NCBI GenBank assembly: GCA_022072445.1
Contig: JAJVHV010000001.1
Span: 186,001-250,000, forward strand
Source of the DNA: Phycisphaerae bacterium
GTDB taxonomy: Bacteria > Planctomycetota > Phycisphaerae > UBA1845 > Fen-1342
Direction: 5' to 3'
DNA: 64,000 nucleotides
Shown one piece after another: positions 43,006 to 51,771 of this stretch; the first letter of the stretch is position 1, and every line of letters begins with the position of its first letter. The position numbers and the translations under genes were made by a program. The notes under the pieces are model-generated. The model searched no databases and was not told the origin of the DNA. It was given only the letters and a program-made list of their open reading frames with translations.

Positions 43006-45149
43006 AGCTGACGCCAGGCGCGCAGGGTCTCAGCCACCGACCAGGCCTGCGCCGGACAACCATTGGGGTTGTGCGGCGGATCACCGTCGAAGACCTCGGC
43101 GAGCGACCCGAGGCCGTGGACGTGCACCTGCGCCAGCAGTGGCGCGAGCATGGCGCGCGCGCGTGCATCGTCGTGAAAGATATGGTGATAAGCGAGCGCG
43201 AACGGTCCCAGCAGCCAGCCCCAGGCGGTTCCCTGGTGATAGGCGGCGTCGCGCGACGGGCCGTCGCCGGCGTAATGTCCGCGATAGGCCGTGTCGCCGG
43301 GCGCCAGGCTGCGCAGCCCGAACCAGGTGAGCAGCTCGCGCTCGCAGGTCTCGATCAGGAGCCGCGCCCGCTCCGTGGGCAGCAGGTCGGCGCTGGCCAG
43401 TCCCAGCGCGGCCCGGTCCGCGGCGAGCGAAATGGCAAAGACCTGGTTCGGTCGAATCGCCGATTCGGGGCCGGCCGGTCCGTCCAGCACGTCGAAACAG
43501 CAGCCCGCCGCGGCGTTCCAGAAGCGTGAGAACCCGCTTCGCGTCGCGTCGGCCGCCTCGGCAAACGCGGCCGCGGGCTGGCCCAGTACGGCCGCAAAGT
43601 GCTGCATGCAGCACAGGGCGTGGTGCCAAAGCGCCGACAGCTCGACGGGCTTGCCGATGCGCGGCGTGACCACCCAATCGCCCACCTTGGCGTCCATCCA
43701 GGTGAGCTGCACGCCTGGTTGGCCGGCGGCGAGCAATCCGTCGGCGTCGACGCGGATGCCGAAGCGAGTGCCGTGGCGATGCCACTCGACGATCGACGCG
43801 AGCATGGGATAGAGCGCGGCCAGCGTCGCCTCGTCGCGCGTGGCGCAAAAGTAGTGGCCGACGGCCCAGACGTACCAGAGCGTCGCGTCGGCGGTGTTGT
43901 ACTCGGGCTCGTCGCCGCGGTCTGGAAACCGGTTGGGGATCATGCCCTGATCGACGTGCCGGGCGAATGTCGTCAGAATCCGGCGCGCGATCGCGTCGCG
44001 GCCGGTGGAGAGCGTCAGACCGGGCAGGGCGATCATCGCGTCGCGGCCCCAATCCGTGAACCATGGGTAACCGGCCAGAATCGTCTTGCCACCCTGGTCG
44101 TCGCTAAGCCCGGATCGTGCCATGGAGCGGCGTTTGCCGGCCGGGACGGGCGAACGCGGCGGCTCGCCGCCGCCGTCGCGCGTCACGATGAACTGATCGG
44201 CCGCGAGCACGAGTTGCCGCACGCCGAGTGGCTCCGCCGCGCCGTCGCCGACCTGGAAGCCGGCGACGCTCAAGAGCTGCGACTGGCGCGATTCGAAGCG
44301 CTGCCGGGCGGCCGCCAGATCGGCGGTGACATCCGCCGCGGCGCTGGCGGCGACGCCAACCGTCGCGCCTGGCGCCAGTTCCGTACGCCAGACTCCCGCG
44401 CAGAGGTGGTCTTCGACGAAGTCAAAGCCGCGGGCCTGCTCGGCCGGCAGATGGAAGCGGCGATACCAGGCGTTCTCGACATGCCACGCGCCCGCGCTGG
44501 CCGAAAGCCGCAGCGGCGGGGCGCCCTCCCGGGCGATGACGGTCAGTTCACGGCCGTTGGCTTCCACAGCCGTCTGCCAGTCGCCCGCGGCGGTGAGTGC
44601 GTGATAGTCGCGATGATTGACCAGGGCGCGGCACTCGAGCGAGACGCGCGCGGTTCGCGCCGTCGTCCGCCCGGGCAGCAGCTCATAGCTGAGATAGACC
44701 GTGTTCTGCCCGTGCTCCATCCAGATACGCTTGATCAGGCGAAGCCCCGCCAGCTCGAACGTCCACGTCGGCACTCCGCCGCGCAGTTCACAGCAGCGTA
44801 CGAAGTGCACGCCGGCGGTCTGCTCAATGCCGTTGTCCCAGCAGTTGGCGTAGAGCCCGATCGATTCGTCGCCGATCCGCAGCGTTTCGTCGAGTTTGGC
44901 CAGCATCAGCGTCCGGCCGAGCGGCGGCTGCAAGGCGGCGATCAGCAGCCCGTGGTAGCGCCGCGTGAGACAGCCCGCGACGGTCCCCATGGCAAAGCCG
45001 CCGATGCCGTTGGTCAGCAACCATTCGCGGGCCACCGATCGCGATACGTCGCGGCAGACTTCCTGCGAGACGTGGATGATGGGCGGCGCGCTGGTGGGCA
45101 TCACGCGGGACGGAGTTGAGCGGCGCGGCGAGGCTCTGGAGTCGGACAC
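42984..45149 (-). CDS. Glycogen debranching enzyme-type amylo-alpha-1,6-glucosidase
   Basis: A 721-residue protein. The GTG start at 45149 shares a base with the previous stop (TAGTG) and has GGAG six bases upstream. The N-terminal domain has the GDE mark REWLLTNGIGGFAMGTVAGC and TRRYHGLLIAA; the catalytic (alpha/alpha)6 barrel includes GYPWFTDWGRDAMIALPGLTL read in parts, NTADATLWYVWAVGHY, and DAKVGDWVVTPRIGKPVELSALW. Family members hydrolyse alpha-1,6 branches of glycogen-like glucans. The last residues (KMQNAE) and the stop come from a repeat element. No signal peptide is evident, so it is cytoplasmic. Confidence 0.93.
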   Translation of the reverse strand: MSDSRASPRRSTPSRVMPTSAPPIIHVSQEVCRDVSRSVAREWLLTNGIGGFAMGTVAGCLTRRYHGLLIAALQPPLGRTLMLAKLDETLRIGDESIGLYANCWDNGIEQTAGVHFVRCCELRGGVPTWTFELAGLRLIKRIWMEHGQNTVYLSYELLPGRTTARTARVSLECRALVNHRDYHALTAAGDWQTAVEANGRELTVIAREGAPPLRLSASAGAWHVENAWYRRFHLPAEQARGFDFVEDHLCAGVWRTELAPGATVGVAASAAADVTADLAAARQRFESRQSQLLSVAGFQVGDGAAEPLGVRQLVLAADQFIVTRDGGGEPPRSPVPAGKRRSMARSGLSDDQGGKTILAGYPWFTDWGRDAMIALPGLTLSTGRDAIARRILTTFARHVDQGMIPNRFPDRGDEPEYNTADATLWYVWAVGHYFCATRDEATLAALYPMLASIVEWHRHGTRFGIRVDADGLLAAGQPGVQLTWMDAKVGDWVVTPRIGKPVELSALWHHALCCMQHFAAVLGQPAAAFAEAADATRSGFSRFWNAAAGCCFDVLDGPAGPESAIRPNQVFAISLAADRAALGLASADLLPTERARLLIETCERELLTWFGLRSLAPGDTAYRGHYAGDGPSRDAAYHQGTAWGWLLGPFALAYHHIFHDDARARAMLAPLLAQVHVHGLGSLAEVFDGDPPHNPNGCPAQAWSVAETLRAWRQLKMQNAE

Positions 45150-45655
45150 TAGCCGCTCCGAAGCTGCTTGAAGAACCCGACCAGCACCGGCCGGGGGATT
45201 TTCGCCAGCCGCGGCGGAAGCATTTCGTCCATCAGAATCCGCTGCACGACCTTGTCGGTGCGCGCCAGGTCCTTCCGCAGGTCGGCCGCCACGTCTTCAG
45301 CGGTCGCCAAGTCGCCCGCCGCCATGCTCTCCGCGTATTGAAACACGAGCGATTCGAGGTCGGCCCGCGGCGGGGGCGGCCCTTCGCCCGAATTGGCGGG
45401 GGGCGGACCGCTATCGACGGCGGTCCGGTCCGTCAGAATCTTTCGCGTCAGGTCCTTCGTCTCGCGAAGCAGCCGTTCGCGTTCCTGCTCCGAGCGAGCA
45501 TCGAGCGGCGACATGTCGAGCGTCTCGATACGCTCCGGGGGCGTCGGGATATACACGCTCTGGTGGCAGTGCGGGCACTTGCCGCGCTTGCCGGCGTACT
45601 CGTCGCCGGCACGGACCGTCGCCGAACAATACGGACAGTGAAACTCAATCGCCAT
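45149..45655 (-). CDS. Zinc-ribbon protein with acidic linker, unknown function
   Basis: A 168-residue protein with an N-terminal zinc ribbon (FHCPYCSATVRAGDEYAGKR then CPHCHQSV), a charged helix and Pro-rich linker, and a helical C-terminal domain (LARTDKVVQRILMDEMLPP). Such ribbons open many small planctomycete proteins of unknown role. It is coupled by a TAGTG overlap to the debranching-type gene, which suggests a link to glycogen handling, but only by position. Confidence 0.75.
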   Translation of the reverse strand: MAIEFHCPYCSATVRAGDEYAGKRGKCPHCHQSVYIPTPPERIETLDMSPLDARSEQERERLLRETKDLTRKILTDRTAVDSGPPPANSGEGPPPPRADLESLVFQYAESMAAGDLATAEDVAADLRKDLARTDKVVQRILMDEMLPPRLAKIPRPVLVGFFKQLRSG

Positions 45656-45870
45656 GTCCGATTCCCAGGCCGGGCCGGAGCGGCCGCGGGCGCAAGATTC
45701 GCCGGCCCGCGTCGGTCGTCATGCACCGGCGCACGAGGTTCCGAGTGTACGGTGCAGGCCGGCACAGGCCGACTTTGCCGATCGGATCTCGCCGCGTGTT
45801 TCGAGCGGGCTGCACGCAAACAGTATATCGGCGTCGCGCCGTTCGGCGAGAGGTGCGACGTCGTGCGGCC

Positions 45871-46275
45871 CCCGGCTTGCGTCGGGGGTGGGTTCGGATC
45901 AGGTGTCCGACGAGCGGCGAAGCATCCGAACCCCTCACGCGAGTGAGGGGTGGGAGGCAGGTCAGGCGTGCCGCGCAAGGAACGTCGCCAGGGCGCGGGA
46001 AGGCCGGGAGTGCGTGCTCGCGTACGACGTCCTCGCCGTACGGCCCCCGACTGGCGTCGGGGGTTCGGATTCCCCGGCTTGCGTCGGGGGTGGGTTCGGA
46101 TCAGGTGTCCGACGAGCGGCGAAGCATCCGAACCCCTCACGCGAGTGAGGGGTGGGAGGCAGGTCAGGCGTGCCGCGCAAGGAACGTCGCCAGGGCGCGG
46201 GAAGGTCGGGGGGTGCGTGCTCGCGTACGACGTCCTCGCCGTACGGCCCCCGACTGGCGTCGGGGGTTCGGATTC
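45871..46275. repeat. Tandem duplication, two copies of a 202-bp noncoding unit
   Basis: Bases 45871-46072 and 46073-46275 are almost identical. Each copy has the palindrome CCCCTCACGCGAGTGAGGGG, GTCGGGGG-type palindromic words and a run over CGTGCCGCGCAAGGAACGTC. Frames read through it on both strands, but their protein character is that of repeats. A third fragment lies at 15561-15632. The rest of 45656-46595 holds nothing else I recognise. Confidence 0.88.
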
Positions 46276-46595
46276 CCCGGCCTGCGTCGGGGGCTGGCAG
46301 GTCGCCCAACAGCGATCTGCCCTGCCGTTGCGCAGTTGCGCCACGCGGCACAACCGCTACGACCGGCATCTGCAAGCCCGAATTTCGACGCTCATCTGAA
46401 AGCTGGTCGATCAATCTGACGATACTCGAATCCCGAACGGGTCTCGACGGAAGTGGAGCGTCGGGCAGGCAGAAACGCCAGCCCCACTGTCGTTGCGCGG
46501 TGCTCCGAGGCTGCGTGCCGCGCGCCGCCGTTACCGGCGACGACCCGGCGTTGCGCGTTGCGGTCGTTCATTTCGGCCAGGTCTGGAGTCTGCGC

Positions 46596-47426
46596 GTGTC
46601 ATGCAAGCTCGCTGCTCGTCGCCGCACGTCGGCGTTTACGCTCATTGAACTGCTGGTGGTGGTCGCGATCATCGCGATTCTGATCAGCATCCTGCTGCCA
46701 TCGCTGAGCGGCGCCCGCAAGCAGGCGCGGCAGATCGTGTGCAACACGAATCTGCGTTCGCAGGGGCAGGCGTCGATGCTGTACGCGAGCGACAACGCGG
46801 ACTGGCAGGTTCGCGGCATGAACGACCGCTACAAGATGACCTATGTCATTTCGCTGCTGCGTGGGCTGGCATACGGCGGCTGGATCGACGCGCGGCTATG
46901 GAAGCCGAACCGGCAGGTCGAGCTGATCGAAATCGTCAAGGACATCAAGCCGCTGCAGTGCCCGGATCATCCGGTGCCGACGCAGCCGCTGGATTACGTC
47001 GCCAGCGCGTTTCCGATGCCCTACCCGCCGAAAAGCAGCTCGCAGGACGCGCGGGGCGGCGGGGCGGACGGGGACCGCTACCGCAGCGAATCGATCGACG
47101 AGCGCACGCAGTACGTGAGCTTCTTCAAGCTGGAGCAACTGGCGGGCGTGCGCGTGAGCGCGGCGCGGCTGGTGATGGCGACCGAGGGGCACCGCTCGCT
47201 GGAGACGAATGACATCCGCTATCACCACATGTTCTTCACGTCGCAGCTTCCGTTCGGGGCCTATCCGCGGATCGCCAACGACCAGCGCCATCCGGGCGGT
47301 ATCAACGCTCTGTTCTACGACGGCCACTCCGAGACATTGGCGCTGCGGCGTTTCGACAGCGGCTGGCCCAACACGCTGGGGCACCGGCTGCGTTACATGA
47401 CCGTCATGCCGGAGGGGCAGAACTAG
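46596..47426 (+). CDS. Type IV pilin-like / type II pseudopilin-like protein with H-X9-DG motif
   Basis: A 276-residue protein. GTG 46596 was chosen because GGAG lies about nine bases upstream and a short basic leader follows. The prepilin peptidase site and helix are textbook: [16 protein letters not shown] then [14 protein letters not shown]. The C-terminal [18 protein letters not shown] is an H-X9-DG motif, the hallmark of the large pilin-like family expanded in planctomycetes. After cleavage and methylation it would assemble through its N-terminal helix at the membrane. It stands alone here; no secretion ATPase is near. Confidence 0.92.
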   Translation: MSCKLAARRRTSAFTLIELLVVVAIIAILISILLPSLSGARKQARQIVCNTNLRSQGQASMLYASDNADWQVRGMNDRYKMTYVISLLRGLAYGGWIDARLWKPNRQVELIEIVKDIKPLQCPDHPVPTQPLDYVASAFPMPYPPKSSSQDARGGGADGDRYRSESIDERTQYVSFFKLEQLAGVRVSAARLVMATEGHRSLETNDIRYHHMFFTSQLPFGAYPRIANDQRHPGGINALFYDGHSETLALRRFDSGWPNTLGHRLRYMTVMPEGQN

Positions 47427-47487
47427 CTTCGCGCGATGGCCCGCTCTCGGACAAGACCCCTCCCTTACGGTCGGGGCTCGGATGGGC

Positions 47488-48312
47488 TCAGGTTTCCTCG
47501 GCGGCCGCGGGAGGCTGCTGGCGCGAGATGTATTCCTCGCGCAGGCGCGGATACTCGCTGATGATCCACTCGCGGCTGGGCACAAACATGCGGATGAAGT
47601 CGATCATGGCGGGATTCGCGCCACGGAAATGGCCGTAAAGCACCGAAAGCTGCAACCCGGCCTGCTCGGCGTCTTCGCGCAGCGCCAGGCGCCGCCACAT
47701 CGCCGCGGCCAATCCGGTGCGGTCGGCGCCGGCCTTGCAGTGCAGCAGCACGGGCTCGGGCGCGGCGGTCAGCGCGTCGTAGAGCTTCAACAGTTCTTCG
47801 GGGAGCGGCAGCTCGGTCGAGCTGAGCCGAACGTCGATGAGCTGAATGCCCTCGGCGGCACAGGCGTCGCGTTCCTGCTGATACCACTCGTCGCGTTCAT
47901 TCGTCCCGCGCAGGTTGATGACCGTCTGGACGCCGTACTGACGGCGGGCGTAGGCGATGGTCTCAGGGCGGACCTGGGCCGAGCGATAGATGCGGCCATC
48001 GACGATGGCGTGGAAGTTGTCGAGGAACGTCAGCGGCGAATCGGCGTCGGAATCGTCGGCCGCGGCTTCGTCGGCGGGAGTTGTGACGGCTTGCGGGGCG
48101 GTTTGCGGTTCGGCGAGGAGCGTAGCTGCGGGCGGCTGCGCTGCATCTCTGGCGGGTATTTCATTCGACGCCGCCGCGGGCGGTTGCTCTCTATGCGAGG
48201 GCGTTGAGAGCGAGCTCGCGGAGGGCGACGGCTGTCCACGTCGCGTCGAAGCACAGCCGGACATGAGAGCGGCGATAGCGAAGATGAGGGCGAATGGTCG
48301 GATCACGTGCAT
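47488..48312 (-). CDS. Dual-specificity/tyrosine phosphatase-like lipoprotein
   Basis: A 274-residue protein from ATG 48312, chosen because it gives a lipoprotein signal (FALIFAIAALMSGC). A disordered Pro/Ala/Ser linker of about 75 residues follows. The phosphatase domain reads VDGRIYRSAQVRPETIAY, TVINLRGTNERDEWY and the P-loop VLLHCKAGADRTG (CX5R, about residue 192). Relatives of this layout dephosphorylate proteins or phospholipid/inositol substrates. Being lipid-anchored outside the cytoplasm is notable. It lies seven bases after the hydratase gene. Confidence 0.88.
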   Translation of the reverse strand: MHVIRPFALIFAIAALMSGCASTRRGQPSPSASSLSTPSHREQPPAAASNEIPARDAAQPPAATLLAEPQTAPQAVTTPADEAAADDSDADSPLTFLDNFHAIVDGRIYRSAQVRPETIAYARRQYGVQTVINLRGTNERDEWYQQERDACAAEGIQLIDVRLSSTELPLPEELLKLYDALTAAPEPVLLHCKAGADRTGLAAAMWRRLALREDAEQAGLQLSVLYGHFRGANPAMIDFIRMFVPSREWIISEYPRLREEYISRQQPPAAAEET

Positions 48313-48319
48313 CCCGGAC

Positions 48320-49174
48320 TCACGCAAGGGTGTCGCGAACGCGATCATAGTCGATGGGCCGCTTCTCGTTGAACGCCGCGATGCCCTCCTTCGTCTCGGC
48401 GGTGAGGTTGTTCAGCGCCAGCCAGTCGCGGGCGTGGCCGATGGTGGACGACCACGACAGGTCGCGCCAAAAATTGAGCTGCTGCTTCGTATAGCGGATG
48501 CAGCCGGGCAGCTTGTTGGTCAGTTTCTCGCACAGCGCGTCGACGGCGGCGTCGAGCTGGGCACGCGGCACGACCTGATTCACCAGGCCCCATTCCAGCG
48601 CCTTGGCCGCCGGGATTTCCTCGCACAGGAACAGGATCTCGCGCGCCCGGCGGTCGCCCACGATGAGCGGCAGCCACTGCGTCGCGCCGCCGGCGGGGAC
48701 GCTGCCGCGGGCCGTGCCGACCTGGCGGATGTAGATGTCGTCGGCGGCGACGGCCAGGTCGCAGGCCATGTTGAACTCGTTGCCGCCGCCGACGGTGATG
48801 CCGTTCAGCCGGGCGACGGTGGGCTTGCCGATGTTTCGCAGTCGATCGTGAGCGTCGATGAAGGCGCCCATCCACTTCCAGTAAGTCTGCGGGTTGCCGA
48901 CACAGTGCTCGTGCTGCTCTTTGAGATCTGCCCCTGTGCAGAACGCACGGTCGCCGGCGCCGGTCAGGACGAGGACGGCGACGCTGTCGTCATGTGAGGC
49001 GTCCAGAAACGCCGCCGCCATCTCGGTGAGCGTCTGATGGTCGAACGCGTTGTAGACCTCGGGGCGGTTAATGGTGACCGTGGCCCGGCCGGGCCGGCGG
49101 GCATGTTTCTCGTAGATAATTCTGCCGAATTTGAAGGATGCCGGGTCGCGGCCGGTGATGAACGATGGGGTCAT
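48320..49174 (-). CDS. Enoyl-CoA hydratase/isomerase family protein
   Basis: A 284-residue crotonase-fold protein. TINRPEVYNAFDHQTL, the first oxyanion-hole segment DRAFCTGADLKEQ and the second GITVGGGNEFNMACDLAVA are visible, followed by VPAGGATQWLPLIVG and EAKALEWGLV-type helix (IPAAKALEWGLVNQVV). The C-terminal TAETKEGIAAFNEKRPIDY resembles MenB-like and ring-cleavage crotonases as well as hydratases. The exact substrate is not determined. It is the first gene of a two-gene unit with the phosphatase lipoprotein. Confidence 0.9.
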   Translation of the reverse strand: MTPSFITGRDPASFKFGRIIYEKHARRPGRATVTINRPEVYNAFDHQTLTEMAAAFLDASHDDSVAVLVLTGAGDRAFCTGADLKEQHEHCVGNPQTYWKWMGAFIDAHDRLRNIGKPTVARLNGITVGGGNEFNMACDLAVAADDIYIRQVGTARGSVPAGGATQWLPLIVGDRRAREILFLCEEIPAAKALEWGLVNQVVPRAQLDAAVDALCEKLTNKLPGCIRYTKQQLNFWRDLSWSSTIGHARDWLALNNLTAETKEGIAAFNEKRPIDYDRVRDTLA

Positions 49175-49780
49175 CGACGACTCCTTTGGCGGGCATGATA
49201 GCGGGCGGGCGGGGAGGGTGTGCCGGGGTCGCCTCGGGATCGCGGGCAGGTTGCGCGTTTTTCCGCACAGGCCGGCGAAAACCCGCCGCCATTCAAGATA
49301 GCGGTGATCGGTTGCAGGCTTCGATCGCGCGGAAAGACCGTTCTCGTGGGGAGGCCGCGGTTATTCGCACTAGTGGACGCGTGTGGCACGGGACGTGCTC
49401 CTCGTAGCCGCGTCATTCCCGGCGCATTGACGTGACGCCGCCGACTGGGTCCCGAGCCGGCCCGCGGCTTCGTTACCAAAAGGAAGCGTGCGCCTGTTCC
49501 CGTGATGGACTGGAAATGCTGCTGGCCGCAAAGAACCAGAGAGGTTCTTCACGACCACTGCGCGCATCAGCGGCAACCCGCCGGGAGCGGCTGCTCGAAG
49601 GTATCGGCGTGGGAAGTACCGGGTGCGCGTGTATTTCGATCGATGCCGGGTTCTCTTTTGAATGACGACCGCCGCCCCGGCCGCGGCCGGTCGCACGTGC
49701 GTATTGCGTGAACTTACCAAACGTGACGCCGCCGATTGGGCGCTGCGGCATCAGGTGAGCCAGGAACGGAGTGTCAAACC
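49175..49780. other. Noncoding stretch upstream of the dockerin-tail cluster
   Basis: No frame shows protein character. The 20-mer ACGTGACGCCGCCGAYTGGG occurs at 49430-49449 and 49721-49740, same strand, with one mismatch and 291-bp spacing. It may be a repeat fragment or a regulatory site for the cluster. No clear promoter was found. Confidence 0.5.
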
Positions 49781-51685
49781 ATGTTATCTCGACTCTCGCA
49801 TGCATGTGCGGCAGTGCGCGGACTGGCGTTCGTCGGTGTGGCGGTCAGCGCGACGGCCCAGACTGTGACCGTGACGACACTTCATGACGTGATTGACTTC
49901 GGAGGCGCGCACCAGGTCGCCGACTTGCCCGGTCCCGATGGGCGGATCTCGATGCAGGAAGCGTGCATGGCAGTGAACAACACGGCGGGGTCGCAGACGA
50001 TCGAGTTTGCCATCCCGACGTCGGAGTTCTGGCTGCTCAACAACATGGCGCTGCTGGAGCTCGACTCCGGGCCGTTCGTGCTCTACGACGACGCGACGAC
50101 GATTGATTTCACCTCGCAGACGCGCAACATCGGCGATACGAACACGAACGGGCAGGAGGTCGGCGTCTACGGCTTGCAGCCGAATGGGTGGGGGTCGCCG
50201 GCGATCATCATCGACGCGAACGACTGCGTCATCCGCGGGCTGGGCGAGGTTTACCAGCGCGGATCCGCCGTTGCGATCTGGCAGGGCCACGGCAATCGCG
50301 TCGTGGGCTGCAAGACCGGGACGATCGAAATCGACGGCAGTTTCGGAGGGCCGCCCACGACCGGAAACATCGTCGGAGGGACGACGCCGGAAGACGCGAA
50401 CGACCTCTTTTCCGTCGAGATACTCTGCTGGTCGGACGACAACGTGGTGATCGGTAACCACATCCAGCATGTGCGCGTCAGCGGCAGCCAGTACTGCGTC
50501 TATCCCGCCCGCAACCGCATCGGCGGCCCGACGCCCGAGGAGCGAAACGTCATCGCCGGCTACGGGTACTACGGCGAGGAGGGATTTCCGACCGGCAGCA
50601 TGGTCGACGTGAACTGGGCGCAGGACACGCTCATCGAGGGGAATTACATCGGCACGACGCCGGACGGCATGGCGCGCGAGCCGCAGATCGGCACGGCCGG
50701 TGTGTCGGTCGTGGATTCGATCAACACGCACGTTCGCGGTAACCTGATCGCCGGACTGCGCACCGCGGGCTACAACCACTACGCCGGCCAGCTCTTCGGC
50801 CAGGCGATCTACATCGGCGCGATCAACGGCGATAACCAGACCGTGGTCGTCGAGGGCAACCTGATCGGGCTGGCCGCGGATGGCGTCACGCCGATCGAGA
50901 CGCTTAACGGCGTGGTCGTCGCGCCCATGACGTCGCGGCAGCACGTGCGCGACATACACATTGGCGGCGAACTACCCGGTCAAGGGAATGAGATCGCGAC
51001 CGTCGAACGCCATGGCGTGTACATTTTCAGCCTCGAGAACGGCGTCACGATCTCCGGGAATTCGATTCATGGCTGCGGATTGCTCGGGATCGAACTGGCG
51101 CTGAACACCGGCGCCGACGGGCCGACGCCGAACGATCCGCTCGACGCCGACACGGCCGGCGCAAACCGCTTGCAGAATTTCCCGGTGTTGACGGCGGCGA
51201 CGACATCGCGCGGCTCGACCACGATCGTCGGCAACTTGCCTTCGGCGCCGAACAAGATATATCGCGTCGAGTACTTCGCGTCGCAGACGTGCGACCCGAC
51301 CGGCTTCGGCGAGGGGCAGGTATTCCTGGGCTTCGAGCAGCTCGCGACCGACGCAGCCGGCAATGCGCCCATCGATGTCACACTCGGCGTGCCGACGACT
51401 GTCGGCTGGCTCGTGACTGCGACGGCAACCGATGTCTCGACCGGTGACACCTCCGAATTCTCGGCGTGCACGACGATAGCGCAAGGTGCGAACCCGCTCG
51501 GTGACATGAACTGCGATGGCTCTGTCAACGGCTTCGACGTCGACGGCTTCGTTCTGGCGCTGAGCGACCCGGTTGAATACGACGTCCAGTATCCCGACTG
51601 CGACATTTCACACGGCGACGTCGACGGTGACGGATCAATCAACGGGTTTGATGTGGACGGTTTCGTTGCCCTCCTCGGCGGGTGA
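49781..51685 (+). CDS. Secreted right-handed beta-helix protein with dockerin tail (cluster gene 1)
   Basis: A 634-residue protein; ATG 49781 has GGAG nine bases upstream and starts a signal peptide (MLSRLSHACAAVRGLAFVGV). The mature N-terminus (LPGPDGRISMQEACMAVNNT) resembles the CSLREA-type entry into parallel beta-helices. Repeated short coils such as NCVIRGL, NNVVIGNHIQ, DTLIEGNYIGTTPDG and VTISGNSIHGCG follow. A short Ig-like beta segment precedes the 61-residue dockerin-like tail. It closely resembles the next gene, so the two arose by duplication. First of eight co-directional tail-bearing genes. Confidence 0.88.
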   Translation: MLSRLSHACAAVRGLAFVGVAVSATAQTVTVTTLHDVIDFGGAHQVADLPGPDGRISMQEACMAVNNTAGSQTIEFAIPTSEFWLLNNMALLELDSGPFVLYDDATTIDFTSQTRNIGDTNTNGQEVGVYGLQPNGWGSPAIIIDANDCVIRGLGEVYQRGSAVAIWQGHGNRVVGCKTGTIEIDGSFGGPPTTGNIVGGTTPEDANDLFSVEILCWSDDNVVIGNHIQHVRVSGSQYCVYPARNRIGGPTPEERNVIAGYGYYGEEGFPTGSMVDVNWAQDTLIEGNYIGTTPDGMAREPQIGTAGVSVVDSINTHVRGNLIAGLRTAGYNHYAGQLFGQAIYIGAINGDNQTVVVEGNLIGLAADGVTPIETLNGVVVAPMTSRQHVRDIHIGGELPGQGNEIATVERHGVYIFSLENGVTISGNSIHGCGLLGIELALNTGADGPTPNDPLDADTAGANRLQNFPVLTAATTSRGSTTIVGNLPSAPNKIYRVEYFASQTCDPTGFGEGQVFLGFEQLATDAAGNAPIDVTLGVPTTVGWLVTATATDVSTGDTSEFSACTTIAQGANPLGDMNCDGSVNGFDVDGFVLALSDPVEYDVQYPDCDISHGDVDGDGSINGFDVDGFVALLGG

Positions 51686-51771
51686 GCATTGGCGGCGGTG
51701 CCGCGGCCAGCGACCCGGCGCACCTTGCGCCGCCCGCCGCTGGCAGGACCACAAGAACAAGGAATCAGACG

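Noticed and set aside
42750-43529. A plus-strand frame through the MITE-like element
   Set aside because: It encodes the repeat words (MQNEGRMQNAEAW) and then a shadow of the debranching-type gene.
46152-46595. N-terminal extension of the pilin-like protein upstream of 46596
   Set aside because: It reads through the tandem noncoding repeat; the basic leader and FTLIELL cleavage site need the short start at 46596.
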